64,000 bases of DNA, from NCBI GenBank assembly GCA_900770285.1, contig CAAGJO010000019.1:127111-191110 (forward strand), given 5' to 3'. The notes beneath the pieces were generated by a model. That model saw only the letters and a list, made by a program, of their open reading frames with translations. It had not been told where the DNA came from and did not search any database. The position numbers were made by a program, and so were the translations under genes. This document shows positions 1 through 9,800 of the stretch, in pieces. Every line of letters starts with the position of its first letter. The first letter of the stretch is position 1. This stretch comes from Oscillospiraceae bacterium (GTDB taxonomy: Bacteria > Bacillota > Clostridia > Oscillospirales > Ruminococcaceae).

Positions 1-985
1 CTGACGCCAAAGGACGAATTTCATCAATTCCACGTCCGTCTACACGCTTGCCTTCATAGAGCCAATTTCTTACGATTTTCTTCTGAAGCTTGTACATAAC
101 TTCATCGAGCATTGCAGTTTCCTCAGGATACTGCTCATCATACTTAGCATGAACCTCTTCAATAATCGGCTGAAGTCTTGCATCACGAACATTCTTATCA
201 TCAGTATCAAGAGCTGCCTTTACCTTTTCACCCACAAGAGCCTCGATCTCATCAAACAAATCATGATCAATTTCCATTGACTGAAACTCAAACTTAGGCT
301 TACCGATTTCCTTCTGAATATCGCTGATAAATGCAACAAGCTTTTTGATTTCAGTATGACCTGTGATTATAGCCTTAAGCATAAGGTCATCAGGAACTTC
401 ATCAGCGCCAGCTTCGATCATAACGATTTTTTCCATAGAGCCTGCAACTGTCAGGTTAAGATGATTATTCTTTCTCTGTTCCAAGGTTGGGTTGAGAACG
501 ATCTCATCATCAACAAGTCCTACGCTTATGCCTGCAATAGGGCCGTTCCATGGAATATCGGAAATTGAAAGAGCAATAGATGTTGCAATAAGTCCTGTGA
601 TTTCAGGTGAGCAGTCAGGGTCAACTGAAAGGACTGTCATTACAACAGATACGTCATTTCTCATATCCTTTGGGAACAAAGGTCTGATTGGACGGTCTAC
701 CATTCTTGATGTAAGAATAGCTTTTTCAGAAGGCTTGCCCTCTCTCTTTGTGAAAGCTCCCGGGATCTTTCCTACGGAATAAAGTCTTTCTTCATAGTCA
801 ACTGAAAGAGGAAAAAAATCTACGCCCTCTCTTGGTTTAGCTGAAGCTGTTACGTTAGCCATAACAACAGTTTCACCGTATCTGACCCAGCATGAACCGT
901 TTGCAAGCTGACAGGTTTTTCCCGTTTCAACTACCAGCGGTCTGCCTGCATAAGTTGTTTCAAACTTTCTGTAATTTTCAAACAT
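1..985 (-). CDS. pnp: Polynucleotide phosphorylase, 3' end cut off by window
   Basis: Phosphorolytic 3'-to-5' exoribonuclease and polymerase of mRNA turnover, normally a trimer in the cytoplasm. The 328 visible codons cover the first RNase PH domain (residues about 10-145, with typical ETGKTCQLANGS and MVDRPIRPLFP segments), the linking helical domain and the beginning of the second RNase PH domain (KRVDGRGIDEIRPL). The catalytic second RNase PH domain and the KH and S1 RNA-binding domains lie outside the window. The ATG at 985 is preceded by a strong GGAGGAG Shine-Dalgarno. The gene lies downstream of rpsO on the same strand, the conserved rpsO-pnp order, but a palindromic repeat separates them here. 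Identity is secure. Confidence 0.97.
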   Translation of the reverse strand, partial: MFENYRKFETTYAGRPLVVETGKTCQLANGSCWVRYGETVVMANVTASAKPREGVDFFPLSVDYEERLYSVGKIPGAFTKREGKPSEKAILTSRMVDRPIRPLFPKDMRNDVSVVMTVLSVDPDCSPEITGLIATSIALSISDIPWNGPIAGISVGLVDDEIVLNPTLEQRKNNHLNLTVAGSMEKIVMIEAGADEVPDDLMLKAIITGHTEIKKLVAFISDIQKEIGKPKFEFQSMEIDHDLFDEIEALVGEKVKAALDTDDKNVRDARLQPIIEEVHAKYDEQYPEETAMLDEVMYKLQKKIVRNWLYEGKRVDGRGIDEIRPLAS

Positions 986-1093
986 TAATACTCCTCCGTT
1001 TCATCTGATTATTGGTGAAGTATTTAGCAATAAACAGAAAATACAAAGGATTATACCCTCTGTTTAATGCTAACATACCAACACCAACGCTAC

Positions 1094-1223
1094 TTAATTC
1101 AACACCACGCAGCCGCCGTCTGATACCTTTACCGCACATTGCATATTTTCCGTCGTATTGCACAAACTGACGCAAAATCCGGTGCCGCATCTGCACGACA
1201 ATGGCTGTGCGGTGTTGCATTAA
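1094..1223. repeat. MITE-like palindromic intergenic repeat between rpsO and pnp
   Basis: The ends (1094-1114 and 1203-1223) are inverted repeats matching at 18 of 21 positions, containing CAACACC / GGTGTTG and both ending in TTAA. The interior is GC-rich compared with the flanking AT-rich DNA and folds partly on itself. The minus strand is open for about 80 codons across it, but the translation has no recognisable domain and no ribosome-binding site. This looks like a small non-autonomous mobile repeat or an RNA-folding intergenic element. Because it sits inside the rpsO-pnp transcript it could act as an RNase III or PNPase processing site; that role is inference. Confidence 0.6.
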
Positions 1224-1289
1224 AAATTTCTTTATTTTACACCAAAAGGCAGTGACATAAAATGCCTCTGCCTTAATGTAATCAACAAA

Positions 1290-1556
1290 TTATTTACGAA
1301 TACCAAGCTTTTCAATTGTAACTCTGTATCTTTCGATATCCTTGCTCTTAAGATAATTAAGAAGGTTTCTTCTCTTACCAACCATCTTCAAAAGACCTCT
1401 TCTTGAATGATGATCTTTCTTATGAGTTTTAAGATGTTCAGTAAGAACATTAATTCTCTTTGTAAGAATAGCAATCTGTACTTCAGGAGATCCTGTGTCA
1501 TTTTCGTGAGTTCTGTTAGCTTCAATAATAGCTGTCTTTTCGTCTTTTCTAAGCAT
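1290..1556 (-). CDS. rpsO: 30S ribosomal protein S15
   Basis: Primary 16S rRNA-binding protein of the small subunit platform. The 88 residues match the full family length, with the conserved N-terminal MLRKDEK, the central DTGSPEVQIA and the HHSRRGLLKMVGKRRNLLNYL rRNA-binding stretch in the usual order. The ATG at 1556 follows a GAAAGAGGT Shine-Dalgarno at good distance; an in-frame TTG 18 nt upstream would overlap that site and is not the start. It is the first gene of the rpsO-pnp transcript and has a strong promoter at 1694-1722. In many bacteria S15 represses its own translation by binding its leader; the roughly 130-nt leader here may do so, unproven. Confidence 0.98.
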   Translation of the reverse strand: MLRKDEKTAIIEANRTHENDTGSPEVQIAILTKRINVLTEHLKTHKKDHHSRRGLLKMVGKRRNLLNYLKSKDIERYRVTIEKLGIRK

Positions 1557-1693
1557 TTTTTGTACCTCTTTCAAAAATTATTTCCCATGTAAAAGAATAT
1601 GGCAGGTAACATTCCCAAATTATTGTTTACATAATTTTTCGGGCTTAACCCATACTCTGTTGCAGGGATATTCGTTGCATCACAACAAGTTTT
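1557..1693 (-). promoter_or_regulatory. rpsO 5' leader
   Basis: This is the untranslated leader between the rpsO promoter and its start codon. It contains a short GGGTTAAGCCC hairpin near 1640-1650. No match to a named S15 leader structure could be established by eye. Confidence 0.4.
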
Positions 1694-1722
1694 ATTATAC
1701 TATATTTACAATCCTTTGTAAA
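1694..1722 (-). promoter_or_regulatory. Sigma-A promoter of rpsO-pnp
   Basis: On the minus strand, TTTACA (1717-1722) and TATAAT (1694-1699) are separated by 17 nt. Beyond it, 1723-1868 holds no gene and no clear terminator for the DUF1275 gene that ends at 1869. Confidence 0.8.
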
Positions 1723-1868
1723 TAGTGTTCACATATTTTTTACAATTTCAAGAATGTTCTCATGCTTCCGACGATGAGGGCATACTCAAAACAAAAATCT
1801 TATTCTTTATACAATTCTTGTTACTTCCTTGTATAGCCAACGCCGCTTTTCCAACAAAGACAAGAACA

Positions 1869-2588
1869 TTAGTGCCCATGAGGTTTCTTATCAAGCTGAT
1901 CATGTTCAGACACAAGATCTGCATAAACCAATTGTATAAATATATACAGCAGCGGAATTATTGCTATCCATATAGCTTTTTCACCAATAAAGCTTGTAAG
2001 AAGAGATACAATTACGCCGCCGACAAAGAAACACCCTATCATCAAGCCATGTTTCAGACCTTTTTGCAATGCCGGTTTATCCTTTTTACGCACATATTTA
2101 GCCACGCCGACTCCAAGCTGTCTAACATGATTTGTACAAAAAGTTGTTGCCATTGGAATACCCTCAGCCTGACGGAAGGTATTATACTGCATAGACGCAA
2201 TAAAGTTAATTGAGACCTGAACCACCTGATCGGGCACGCTCAAAGGTATCCAACCCACAACAAAGAGCACTATCATCTCCACAGCAATAAGGCAGGTATC
2301 CCAACGCAGCAGACCGAAACGCTTAACAGGCTTTGGGACAATTTCAGAAATAAAAGTTCCTGAAAAATATGCAGCCGCAGGAATAAAAAAATAACAGCCT
2401 TTTAGCCAATGTCCTTTACCGAATTCCACAGCCATCATAACAAAATTTGCGGTTTGGGCATTACAGAACACTCCTCCTCGCAGCACAAAGGTATAAGCTC
2501 CCATCATACCCGAACAAAGCATGAGCAGTTCAAAAATCCAACGTTTCTCACATGTAAGATAGATATTCTTACTTTCAGTTTCCACCAT
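1869..2588 (-). CDS. YoaK/DUF1275 family membrane protein
   Basis: A 239-residue integral membrane protein of the DUF1275 (YoaK) family. Family features visible are the glycine-rich first helix with GGVFCNAQTANFVMM, about six hydrophobic segments, the central ASMQYNTFR motif and the following TTFCTNHVRQLG segment. Function is unknown across the family; transport has been suggested. The ATG at 2588 has an AAGAAGTG Shine-Dalgarno and its own promoter at 2620-2648, so it is probably monocistronic. Family assignment is good; function is not inferred. Confidence 0.85.
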   Translation of the reverse strand: MVETESKNIYLTCEKRWIFELLMLCSGMMGAYTFVLRGGVFCNAQTANFVMMAVEFGKGHWLKGCYFFIPAAAYFSGTFISEIVPKPVKRFGLLRWDTCLIAVEMIVLFVVGWIPLSVPDQVVQVSINFIASMQYNTFRQAEGIPMATTFCTNHVRQLGVGVAKYVRKKDKPALQKGLKHGLMIGCFFVGGVIVSLLTSFIGEKAIWIAIIPLLYIFIQLVYADLVSEHDQLDKKPHGH

Positions 2589-2619
2589 ATCACTTCTTTA
2601 TAGCAATTTTCTGCTATTA

Positions 2620-2648
2620 ATTATATCATTTTTGCTTCATTACTGCAA
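2620..2648 (-). promoter_or_regulatory. Sigma-A promoter of the DUF1275 gene
   Basis: TTGCAG (2643-2648), 17-nt spacer and TATAAT (2620-2625) on the minus strand, about 30 nt upstream of the start codon. Confidence 0.7.
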
Positions 2649-2719
2649 CAGACACGAAGAAAAAACCATAACGAAGATTTATGGTGATAAAACTGAATTA
2701 TTGGTGAAAATAGTAATTA

Positions 2720-2760
2720 ATAAAACTTATAAAAGCCTTACAGAAATTTTCCTGCAAGGC
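2720..2760 (-). terminator. Rho-independent terminator of the recD2-comF cluster
   Basis: On the minus strand a GCCTTGCAG / CTGTAAGGC hairpin (2735-2760) is followed by a U-rich tract. It lies about 50 nt after the stop of the last small gene of the cluster. Confidence 0.7.
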
Positions 2761-2805
2761 CGGGGCTGTCACTATACTTTAAAGCACAAAAGAACAAAGT
2801 ACAGG

Positions 2806-3048
2806 CTAGGATCTATTTAACAATTCCTTTATAGCAAAATCATCTGCCGGCGGAGAACTATTTTCTTCTCCAAAATAACCTTCAAGCTCGCTGAGTTTTT
2901 TTGCCATTCTCAGTTCTCCGTCAAGCACCGACAAAATTGCTTCGCCCAGATTGCCCGAGCTATGCTCATTATATGCCTGACAAAGTTCTGTTGAGGCGTC
3001 TTTTACCATAAATTCAGTCTGCTTTATAATTTCAAGATTTCCATTCAT
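2806..3048 (-). CDS. Small hypothetical protein
   Basis: An 80-residue soluble, mostly helical, acidic protein that I do not recognise. No signal peptide, membrane segment or metal motif is visible. The ATG at 3048 has a GAGAGGG Shine-Dalgarno at 5-6 nt, and the upstream small gene ends 10 nt earlier, so translation looks genuine and coupled. It is the last gene of the recD2-comF cluster. Both small proteins are of a size and helical character that could form a complex; this is only a guess from adjacency. Confidence 0.65.
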   Translation of the reverse strand: MNGNLEIIKQTEFMVKDASTELCQAYNEHSSGNLGEAILSVLDGELRMAKKLSELEGYFGEENSSPPADDFAIKELLNRS

Positions 3049-3058
3049 AAAATCCCTC

Positions 3059-3247
3059 TCATTCCAAAACCGAAAGCAGCTTTTGCTTATTATTGCATGC
3101 CGCTGAATAGAGCTTTCGATATTCTATTTTCAGTCTTGGTTCACGAATTGCTTTAGCGCTCTGCTCAATACGCATGATCATATTATCCTGAGTATTTATC
3201 AATTTTTCAAGACAGCAAAGTTCTTCCGCCGTAATATTATTTTTCAT
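3059..3247 (-). CDS. Small hypothetical protein, start uncertain
   Basis: About 62 residues, predicted helical, with two adjacent cysteines near the N-terminus (EELCCLEKL); family not recognised. It sits between comF and another small gene on the same strand. The start is uncertain. The ATG at 3247 gives a clean N-terminus, but the only good Shine-Dalgarno (AAAGGAGAG) lies about 17 nt upstream, better spaced for an in-frame ATT. A TTG at 3286 would add 13 residues but has no ribosome-binding site. Confidence 0.55.
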   Translation of the reverse strand: MKNNITAEELCCLEKLINTQDNMIMRIEQSAKAIREPRLKIEYRKLYSAACNNKQKLLSVLE

Positions 3248-3313
3248 AGCAATAAGCCCAATCGGCTCTCCTTTCGATTTTTTCAAAGCTTATTGTTGCC
3301 ATGAAAGCTCATA

Positions 3314-3982
3314 TTATTCAAGCTCAGTTGAACAAATTGCCGCAGCATAAATCTTTCCGCTGCCTGACGATTTCAAAAGCCTGCTGCATTTATTGATAGT
3401 TGCTCCTGTAGTTATAATATCATCGCACAGCAAAATATTTTTGCCGTGGAGATTCACATTGCTTTTGATTTCAAATGAATTTTCAGCATTTTTATAACGT
3501 TCCTCTTCCGAGAGCTTATGCTGTGCTATTGATTTTTTATGTACAAGAATTCGCTTCAGAAGCGGCTTATTCAGCTTTTTACTAATGTAAAAAGCAATTT
3601 TCTCTGCCTGATTGTAACCTCGTCTAATTCGATTTTTCCAATGCATAGGAACATAGCAAATACAGTCAATTTCTTTATCAAGACCAATGGCCGTTAAATA
3701 ATCTCCAAGCTTTTCAGCGCCGTATTTTGCAAAACCCAGCTGGTTTTCCCACTTTAAATAATGTATGGCATCAACTGCTTTCCCATGATATTTCATTAAA
3801 GCGTATGCACTTTCATATTCATTTACATCCTTATAAATTCTCAGATTGTCTAAGAATTCAAACTGATTTTCACATTCTTTGCACACATATTTGTCCCAAT
3901 CAATAATTCTTTGGCATACAGAACATCTGTTGGGATATATCCAGTCAAGCCAATAGCTAGCTTTCAAGTATCTGCTGTTCAT
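3314..3982 (-). CDS. comF: ComF family phosphoribosyltransferase-like protein
   Basis: A 222-residue ComF homologue, associated with DNA uptake in naturally competent bacteria and possibly with handling of imported single strands together with DprA. The N-terminus carries a zinc-finger pair (CSVC and CKEC about 15 residues apart), followed by the conserved YVPMHWKNRIRRGYNQAE segment and a PRPP-loop-like LLCDDIITTGAT near the C-terminus. The ATG at 3982 has GGAG six nt upstream and lies 26 nt inside the end of recD2, so the genes are translationally coupled. ComF widely occurs in bacteria with no demonstrated competence. Confidence 0.93.
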   Translation of the reverse strand: MNSRYLKASYWLDWIYPNRCSVCQRIIDWDKYVCKECENQFEFLDNLRIYKDVNEYESAYALMKYHGKAVDAIHYLKWENQLGFAKYGAEKLGDYLTAIGLDKEIDCICYVPMHWKNRIRRGYNQAEKIAFYISKKLNKPLLKRILVHKKSIAQHKLSEEERYKNAENSFEIKSNVNLHGKNILLCDDIITTGATINKCSRLLKSSGSGKIYAAAICSTELE

Positions 3983-6200
3983 TATTATCTCCGTTTTGTT
4001 CTTCAAGCATATTTTTTAAACAGGTATATCGAAGTGTTCGGCGGTTGTTATCAATCATAAATTCCACACGCCTTTTTGTACCTATAATTATCATAAGCTT
4101 TTTGGCTCTTGTGACTGCCGTATAAAGCAAATTACGATAATACAGTTTGTCATATCCGCCAAAAACCGTAAGAATAACCACATTGAACTCACTGCCCTGA
4201 CTTTTATGCACCGTTGCCGCATATGCAAGTTCCAGATTATCCAGCATCTGATAAGAATATGTTGCAATTCTCCCCTCAAAGTCAATTACAGCTGTCCGCA
4301 GAATCTTATTTACATTGAGTATAATTCCAATATCTCCATTAAAAATACCTGTACCCGTTTCAGTCTTATCGTCACTTTCAGATTTTTTCCAAATGATATC
4401 ATAATCATTTTTTGTCTGCATTACCTTATCGCCCTTACGGTAAGTGTAATTCAATGTTTTAAGCTCTGATTTTCCCTTCTCAGGAGGATTTAACTGCTGC
4501 TGCAAAAGCTTATTTAATTCATGCGTGCCTGCAGGGCCTTTTCTTGTAGGAGAAAGAACCTGTATATCCTCTATCGATGAATAGCCGTAAGCCTTGGGAA
4601 GTCTTGTCCGACAAAGATCTACAACCAACTTTTGCAGTTCCATATAATCCTGACGCTGAAAGAAAAAGAAATCCTTATCTTTCACTGTTAAATCTATATA
4701 CTCACCGTTTACGATTTTATGAGCATTAGTAACTATAGCACTTTGCTGTGCTTGTCTGAAAATTTCTTTTAAAGTTACTACAGGCATAACACCGCTGTCG
4801 ATAATATCCTTAAGCACATTTCCTGCACCTACAGAAGGCAGCTGATCCGAGTCGCCAACCAGTACAAGCTTACAGTTAATACTTATTGCTCTCAGCAATG
4901 CTTCAAACAAGCAGGAGTCCACCATACTCATCTCGTCAATTATCATCACATCGCAGTCAAGCTGATTCTCCTCATTATGCACAAATGACAGATTATCCCC
5001 ATCGCTGTGCTTAACTTCCAGTAATCTGTGGATTGTTTTGGCATTGAATCCCGTTAAATCAGAGATACGCTTTGCCGCCCTGCCTGTAGGAGCTGCAATC
5101 ATAACCTTCATACCCTGCTGTTGATACAAAGAAATTATAGCATTAAGTGTAGTTGTCTTTCCCGTGCCGGGACCTCCCGTAAGCACTAAAAAGCCTTTTG
5201 ACAATGCAAGGTTTATTGCCTTTCTCTGCTGCTGCTCATAGGTTATATGATTTTCCTCCTCAGCCAGATCTATAACTGTGGAATAGTCGATCTGAGTATC
5301 ATATGAATAGGCTGCCATAATGGACAAACGCCTTGATATGTAATCTTCCGCCTTATAAAAATCCCTGAGCATCACAAAAGGTCTGTCATTTTTATAGTAA
5401 TAAAACAAGTTTTCTTCATCAATCTGTTCGTCCAAAGCTTTCTGAAATTCTTCCTGTGTAACTTTCAGAAAATCGCAGGTTTTCGCTTTAAGCTTATCAA
5501 GAGGCAGGCAGGTATGCCCTGCATCTGCATTCTGACCAAGAACACAGTTGATTCCAGCTTTGATTCTACATATCGAATTACTCTCGATACCAATTTTCTG
5601 AGCTATCATATCCGCCTTAACGAATGGCAGATCAATACCGTAAAGACAAAGCACATAGGGGTTTGACTTTATCATTTGTTCAGCACCGTCACCCCAGCGT
5701 TTCCAGGCATTTATCCCTACGGAAGTTGGAATATTGAATTTATTAAGATATATCATCAGCGAGCGGACAGCAAAAGTCTGTTTAAAATCCTCTGCAAATT
5801 TCTTTGCTTTTTTTGCAGTTATACCATCAATTTCCGCAAGCTTTTCGGAATGATTTTCAATAATATCCAATGACTTATCGCCGAATCTTGCAACTATTTT
5901 CTTTGCCAGAACAGGACCTATCCCCGTTATAACACCGCTGCTGAGATATCGCTGTATAGCTGCCGATTCGGTGGGCAGTGACCGTTCACAAAGCTCGCAT
6001 TTAAACTGCTCACCGAATTTCTTGTTTATAGTGAACTTACCTGTGCATATCAGCGATTCCCCTTCTTCCACATTTCCTAAATCGCCTACAACGGTGATAA
6101 GTTCGTCCTCACAGCCAAGCATTACAACTGCAAAACCATTTTCTTCGTTACGATAGACAACGCTGTCTACTTCTCCTTCAATTTTCTGAAGATTTTCCAT
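3957..6200 (-). CDS. recD2: SF1B DNA helicase RecD2
   Basis: A 747-residue 5'-to-3' DNA helicase of the RecD2 (RecD-like without RecBC) family, involved in repair and fork maintenance. Visible are the N-terminal OB-like region, a helix-hairpin-helix segment (IGPVLAKKIVARFG), Walker A GGPGTGKTT near residue 341, Walker B MIIDEMSMVD, the GDSDQLPSVGAG motif and the C-terminal AATVHKSQGSEF motif. Length is normal for RecD2. It overlaps comF downstream and the small membrane-protein gene upstream (6178), forming one tight unit. Confidence 0.96.
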   Translation of the reverse strand: MENLQKIEGEVDSVVYRNEENGFAVVMLGCEDELITVVGDLGNVEEGESLICTGKFTINKKFGEQFKCELCERSLPTESAAIQRYLSSGVITGIGPVLAKKIVARFGDKSLDIIENHSEKLAEIDGITAKKAKKFAEDFKQTFAVRSLMIYLNKFNIPTSVGINAWKRWGDGAEQMIKSNPYVLCLYGIDLPFVKADMIAQKIGIESNSICRIKAGINCVLGQNADAGHTCLPLDKLKAKTCDFLKVTQEEFQKALDEQIDEENLFYYYKNDRPFVMLRDFYKAEDYISRRLSIMAAYSYDTQIDYSTVIDLAEEENHITYEQQQRKAINLALSKGFLVLTGGPGTGKTTTLNAIISLYQQQGMKVMIAAPTGRAAKRISDLTGFNAKTIHRLLEVKHSDGDNLSFVHNEENQLDCDVMIIDEMSMVDSCLFEALLRAISINCKLVLVGDSDQLPSVGAGNVLKDIIDSGVMPVVTLKEIFRQAQQSAIVTNAHKIVNGEYIDLTVKDKDFFFFQRQDYMELQKLVVDLCRTRLPKAYGYSSIEDIQVLSPTRKGPAGTHELNKLLQQQLNPPEKGKSELKTLNYTYRKGDKVMQTKNDYDIIWKKSESDDKTETGTGIFNGDIGIILNVNKILRTAVIDFEGRIATYSYQMLDNLELAYAATVHKSQGSEFNVVILTVFGGYDKLYYRNLLYTAVTRAKKLMIIIGTKRRVEFMIDNNRRTLRYTCLKNMLEEQNGDNNEQQILES

Positions 6201-6543
6201 TTCTAACTAATCTACTTTCCTTTTGTCGAATATAGTCCTCAAGAGCGGAAATATCCAAAGCTCTCACAATAGAATATTCCTGCTCAAGACTTTTAGCTAT
6301 ATATTCATTTGTGCATTTTTCCATAATCACAATTAATATTTCACGTCCAAGTTTTTCATTTTCAAATGCTTCTTCCCAGTAATAAGACTTGACCGTCTTT
6401 TCCAAATCCTCAGAATCTGCCCTGCAAGGAACGATTATATATCCGCTGCTGCAATATTTTCTGTGGGTAAAACCATATGCATGAACAGCCAAAGCAATCA
6501 GGATACAAATGCACACACCTATGAATATAATTATGCCTAACAC
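6178..6543 (-). CDS. Small membrane-anchored hypothetical protein
   Basis: A 121-residue protein with one strongly hydrophobic N-terminal helix (residues 2-25) and a charged cytoplasmic-type remainder; family not recognised. The start is GTG at 6543, supported by GGGAGGTG at good distance. Its end overlaps recD2 by 23 nt, so it is the first gene of the recD2-comF cluster. The soluble part (GYIIVPCRADSEDLEKTV) reads like a small alpha-beta domain. The 220 nt upstream hold no promoter I would call. Confidence 0.7.
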   Translation of the reverse strand: MLGIIIFIGVCICILIALAVHAYGFTHRKYCSSGYIIVPCRADSEDLEKTVKSYYWEEAFENEKLGREILIVIMEKCTNEYIAKSLEQEYSIVRALDISALEDYIRQKESRLVRNGKSSEN

Positions 6544-6762
6544 AAAAGCACCTCCCGAAAATTTCTGCTATATATTATGATTTTCAGTTCTCTTTTGTGC
6601 CTCTCTGTCCAGCGGTGCACTATGCATTTTTAGAAAAAAACGCACAAAAGCTAAGCATACATTACAGGACAATATCTTTTAGCCGACATAATATTCAATG
6701 AAACCTGAACGTGATTATTAAATAATATTATTTTACACCATTTTCATAAAAAAAGCAACGTT

Positions 6763-6806
6763 TCAATAAAAAGCAAAAGACTGCACAAGTGATTTGTACA
6801 GTCTTT
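6763..6806 (-). terminator. Terminator after rpoC
   Basis: Directly after the rpoC stop, an AAAGACTG...CAGTCTTT hairpin (6776-6806) is followed on the minus strand by a U-rich tract. The rest of 6544-6762 is AT-rich with no gene seen. Confidence 0.8.
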
Positions 6807-6813
6807 GTTATAA

Positions 6814-9800
6814 TTATAAACTATGATTGCTTTCAGAAGTTGGAATTGTTTCATTATTAATAAGCTGAACATTGTTATACAAGTCCATACCTGTTCCGGC
6901 AGGAATAAGCTTACCAATCATGACATTTTCCTTAAGACCATGCAATGTATCAGTCTTACCCTTAATTGCTGCCTCTGTAAGAGCCTTTGTAGTCTCCTGG
7001 AATGATGCAGCAGAAAGGAAGCTGTCTGAATAAGATGATGCCTTTGTAATACCTTGAAGTGCAGGTATTGTTTTAACAAGCTTAGCATCAGGATCACCGG
7101 CATCAATTCTTTCCTGAATTTCCTTGTTAATTGCAGCAACATCCTGCTTATTAACAAGTGAACCCGGAAGCAAGTAACTGCTGCCTGAATCTTCAACCTT
7201 AACTTTTCTCATCATCTGACGAACAATGATTTCAATGTGCTTATCGTTGATATCAACACCTTGCAGACGGTAAACCTTCTGAACTTCGGTGATAATATAG
7301 TTCTGAACAGCCTTAACACCGCTGACAGCAAGTATATCAGCAGGATAAATTGAACCTTCTGTCAATGGATCGCCTGCAGTAACTTCATCGCCGTCATGTA
7401 CCTTAAGCTTATAGCCGTAAGGAACATTATAGGTTTCTTCCTCCGGACCGTTCTCAAGATCATTGCTTGTAACAATAATCTTTTTGGTATTCTTAACTTC
7501 TTCAACACGAACAGTACCTGAAATTCTGGAAATAATTGCAGCGCCCTTTGGACGTCTGCTCTCGAACAATTCTTCGACACGAGGCAAACCTTGTGTGATA
7601 TCTTCTGCTGATGCGATACCGCCTGTATGGAATGTTCTCATTGTAAGCTGTGTACCAGGTTCACCGATTGACTGAGCTGAAATAACGCCGACAGCGTCAC
7701 CAACGTTAACTTCCTTACCATTAGCAAGGTTAGCACCGTAACATTTAGCACATACGCCGTGAGTGCATTCACACTGCAATACAGAACGAATAGATATGCT
7801 GTCTTTTCCGATTAATGCAAGGTAATTCACAACCTTATCTGCGTCCTGCTCGTTCATAAGCTTATCGCTTGAAACGATAACTTCGCCTGTCTTTTCATCC
7901 TTGAGATCTTCAACAAGATAACGGCCAATAAGTCTTTCTGCAAAAGGTTCAATCTTTTCATTTCCGTTCTTGATCTCAAACACTTCAATACCGTTATGAG
8001 TACCGCAGTCTTCTTCACGAACTATAACATCATGTGATACATCAACAAGACGTCTTGTAAGATAACCTGAATCGGCAGTTCTGAGGGCTGTATCGGCAAG
8101 ACCTTTACGAGCACCACGGGATGAAATAAAGTATTCCAAAATGTTAAGACCTTCACGGTAGTTAGAACGAATCGGCATCTCAATTGTAGAACCTGATGTA
8201 TTAGCGATAAGTCCTCTCATACCAGCCAGCTGTCTGATCTGGTTGATACTACCACGGGCACCGGAATCAGCCATCATATTGATTGGGTTGTATGGGTCAA
8301 GATTAGCTTTAAGTGCTTCTGTAACCTCATCGGTAGCATTATTCCAAATTGAAATGAACTTCTTGGATTTTTCTTCTCGTGAAATGTAACCTCTCTTATA
8401 CTGCTTATCAATTACGTCTACAGCAGCATCTGCGCGGTCGAGAATTTCTTTCTTTTCAGGAGGGATAGATGCATCGCATACAGCAACTGTAAGGCCTGAT
8501 TTAGTTGAATATTTATATCCCATTGCCTTGATTTTATCAAGTACTTCGGAAGTAACCGTTGTACCATGACGGTGAATACATCTATCTATCAGATCAGACA
8601 TCTGACTCTTTTTAACAAGGAATGAAATTTCAAGGTCAAAACGCTTATTGGAATCTGTTCTGTCAACATAACCCAAGTCCTGAGGAATGTTTTCGTTGAA
8701 TATAAGACGTCCGACTGTTGCGTCAATAACTTTTGAAACCTGCTTATCACCGATTTGCTTTGTAACTCTCACCTTGATAGCTGCATGGAGTGATACATCG
8801 CCGTTATCATAAGCCATTATAGCCTCGTTCATATCACGGAATACTTTGCCTTCGCCCTTTTCACCTGGCTTTTGAAGTGTAAGATAATATGAACCAAGGA
8901 GCATATCCTGTGAAGGAACTGCTACAGGACGTCCGTCTGAAGGCTTGAGCAGGTTATTTGCAGCAAGCATAAGGAATCTTGCTTCTGCCTGCGCCTCAGA
9001 AGAAATAGGAAGGTGAACAGCCATCTGGTCACCATCAAAGTCAGCGTTAAACGCTGTACATACCAATGGATGCAGCTTAATGGCACGACCCTCAACAAGT
9101 ACAGGTTCAAATGCCTGAATACCCAGTCTATGAAGTGTAGGCGCACGGTTAAGCATTACAGGATGTCCCTGAATTACGTTTTCCAGTGCATCCCAAACCT
9201 CAGGCTTAGCACGGTCAACCATTTTTCTTGCTGATTTTATATTTATAGACGGATTGGTGTCAACCAATCTCTTCATTACAAAAGGCTTAAACAATTCAAG
9301 TGCCATTTCCTTTGGCAAACCGCACTGATACATCTTAAGTTCAGGTCCTACAACGATAACTGAACGTCCTGAGTAGTCAACACGTTTACCGAGAAGGTTC
9401 TGACGGAAACGTCCCTGCTTACCTTTAAGCATATCGGAAAGTGACTTGAATGCACGGTTATTAGGACCTGTAACAGGTCTGCCGTGACGGCCGTTATCAA
9501 TAAGGGCGTCAACTGCATCCTGAAGCATTCTCTTTTCGTTTCTGATAATAATATCAGGGGCTTCCAGTTCAAGCATTCTCTTAAGACGGTTATTTCTGTT
9601 AATAACACGTCTGTAAAGGTCATTCAAGTCTGATGTTGCATATCTTCCGCCGTCAAGCATAACCATAGGTCTGAGATCAGGAGGAATTACAGGAATACAA
9701 TCAAGAATCATCCACTCAGGACGGTTGCCTGACTGTCTGAAAGCTTCAACGATCTCCAGTCTTTTAAGAATCTTTATTCGCTTTTGTCCTGAAGACAAAT

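Noticed and set aside
978..1220. Open frame of 80 codons on the minus strand between rpsO and pnp
   Set aside because: It spans a palindromic repeat, has no ribosome site and no recognisable domain; treated as a consequence of the repeat.
1725..2213. 162-codon plus-strand frame opposite the DUF1275 gene
   Set aside because: Shadow of a recognised membrane protein, without start signals.
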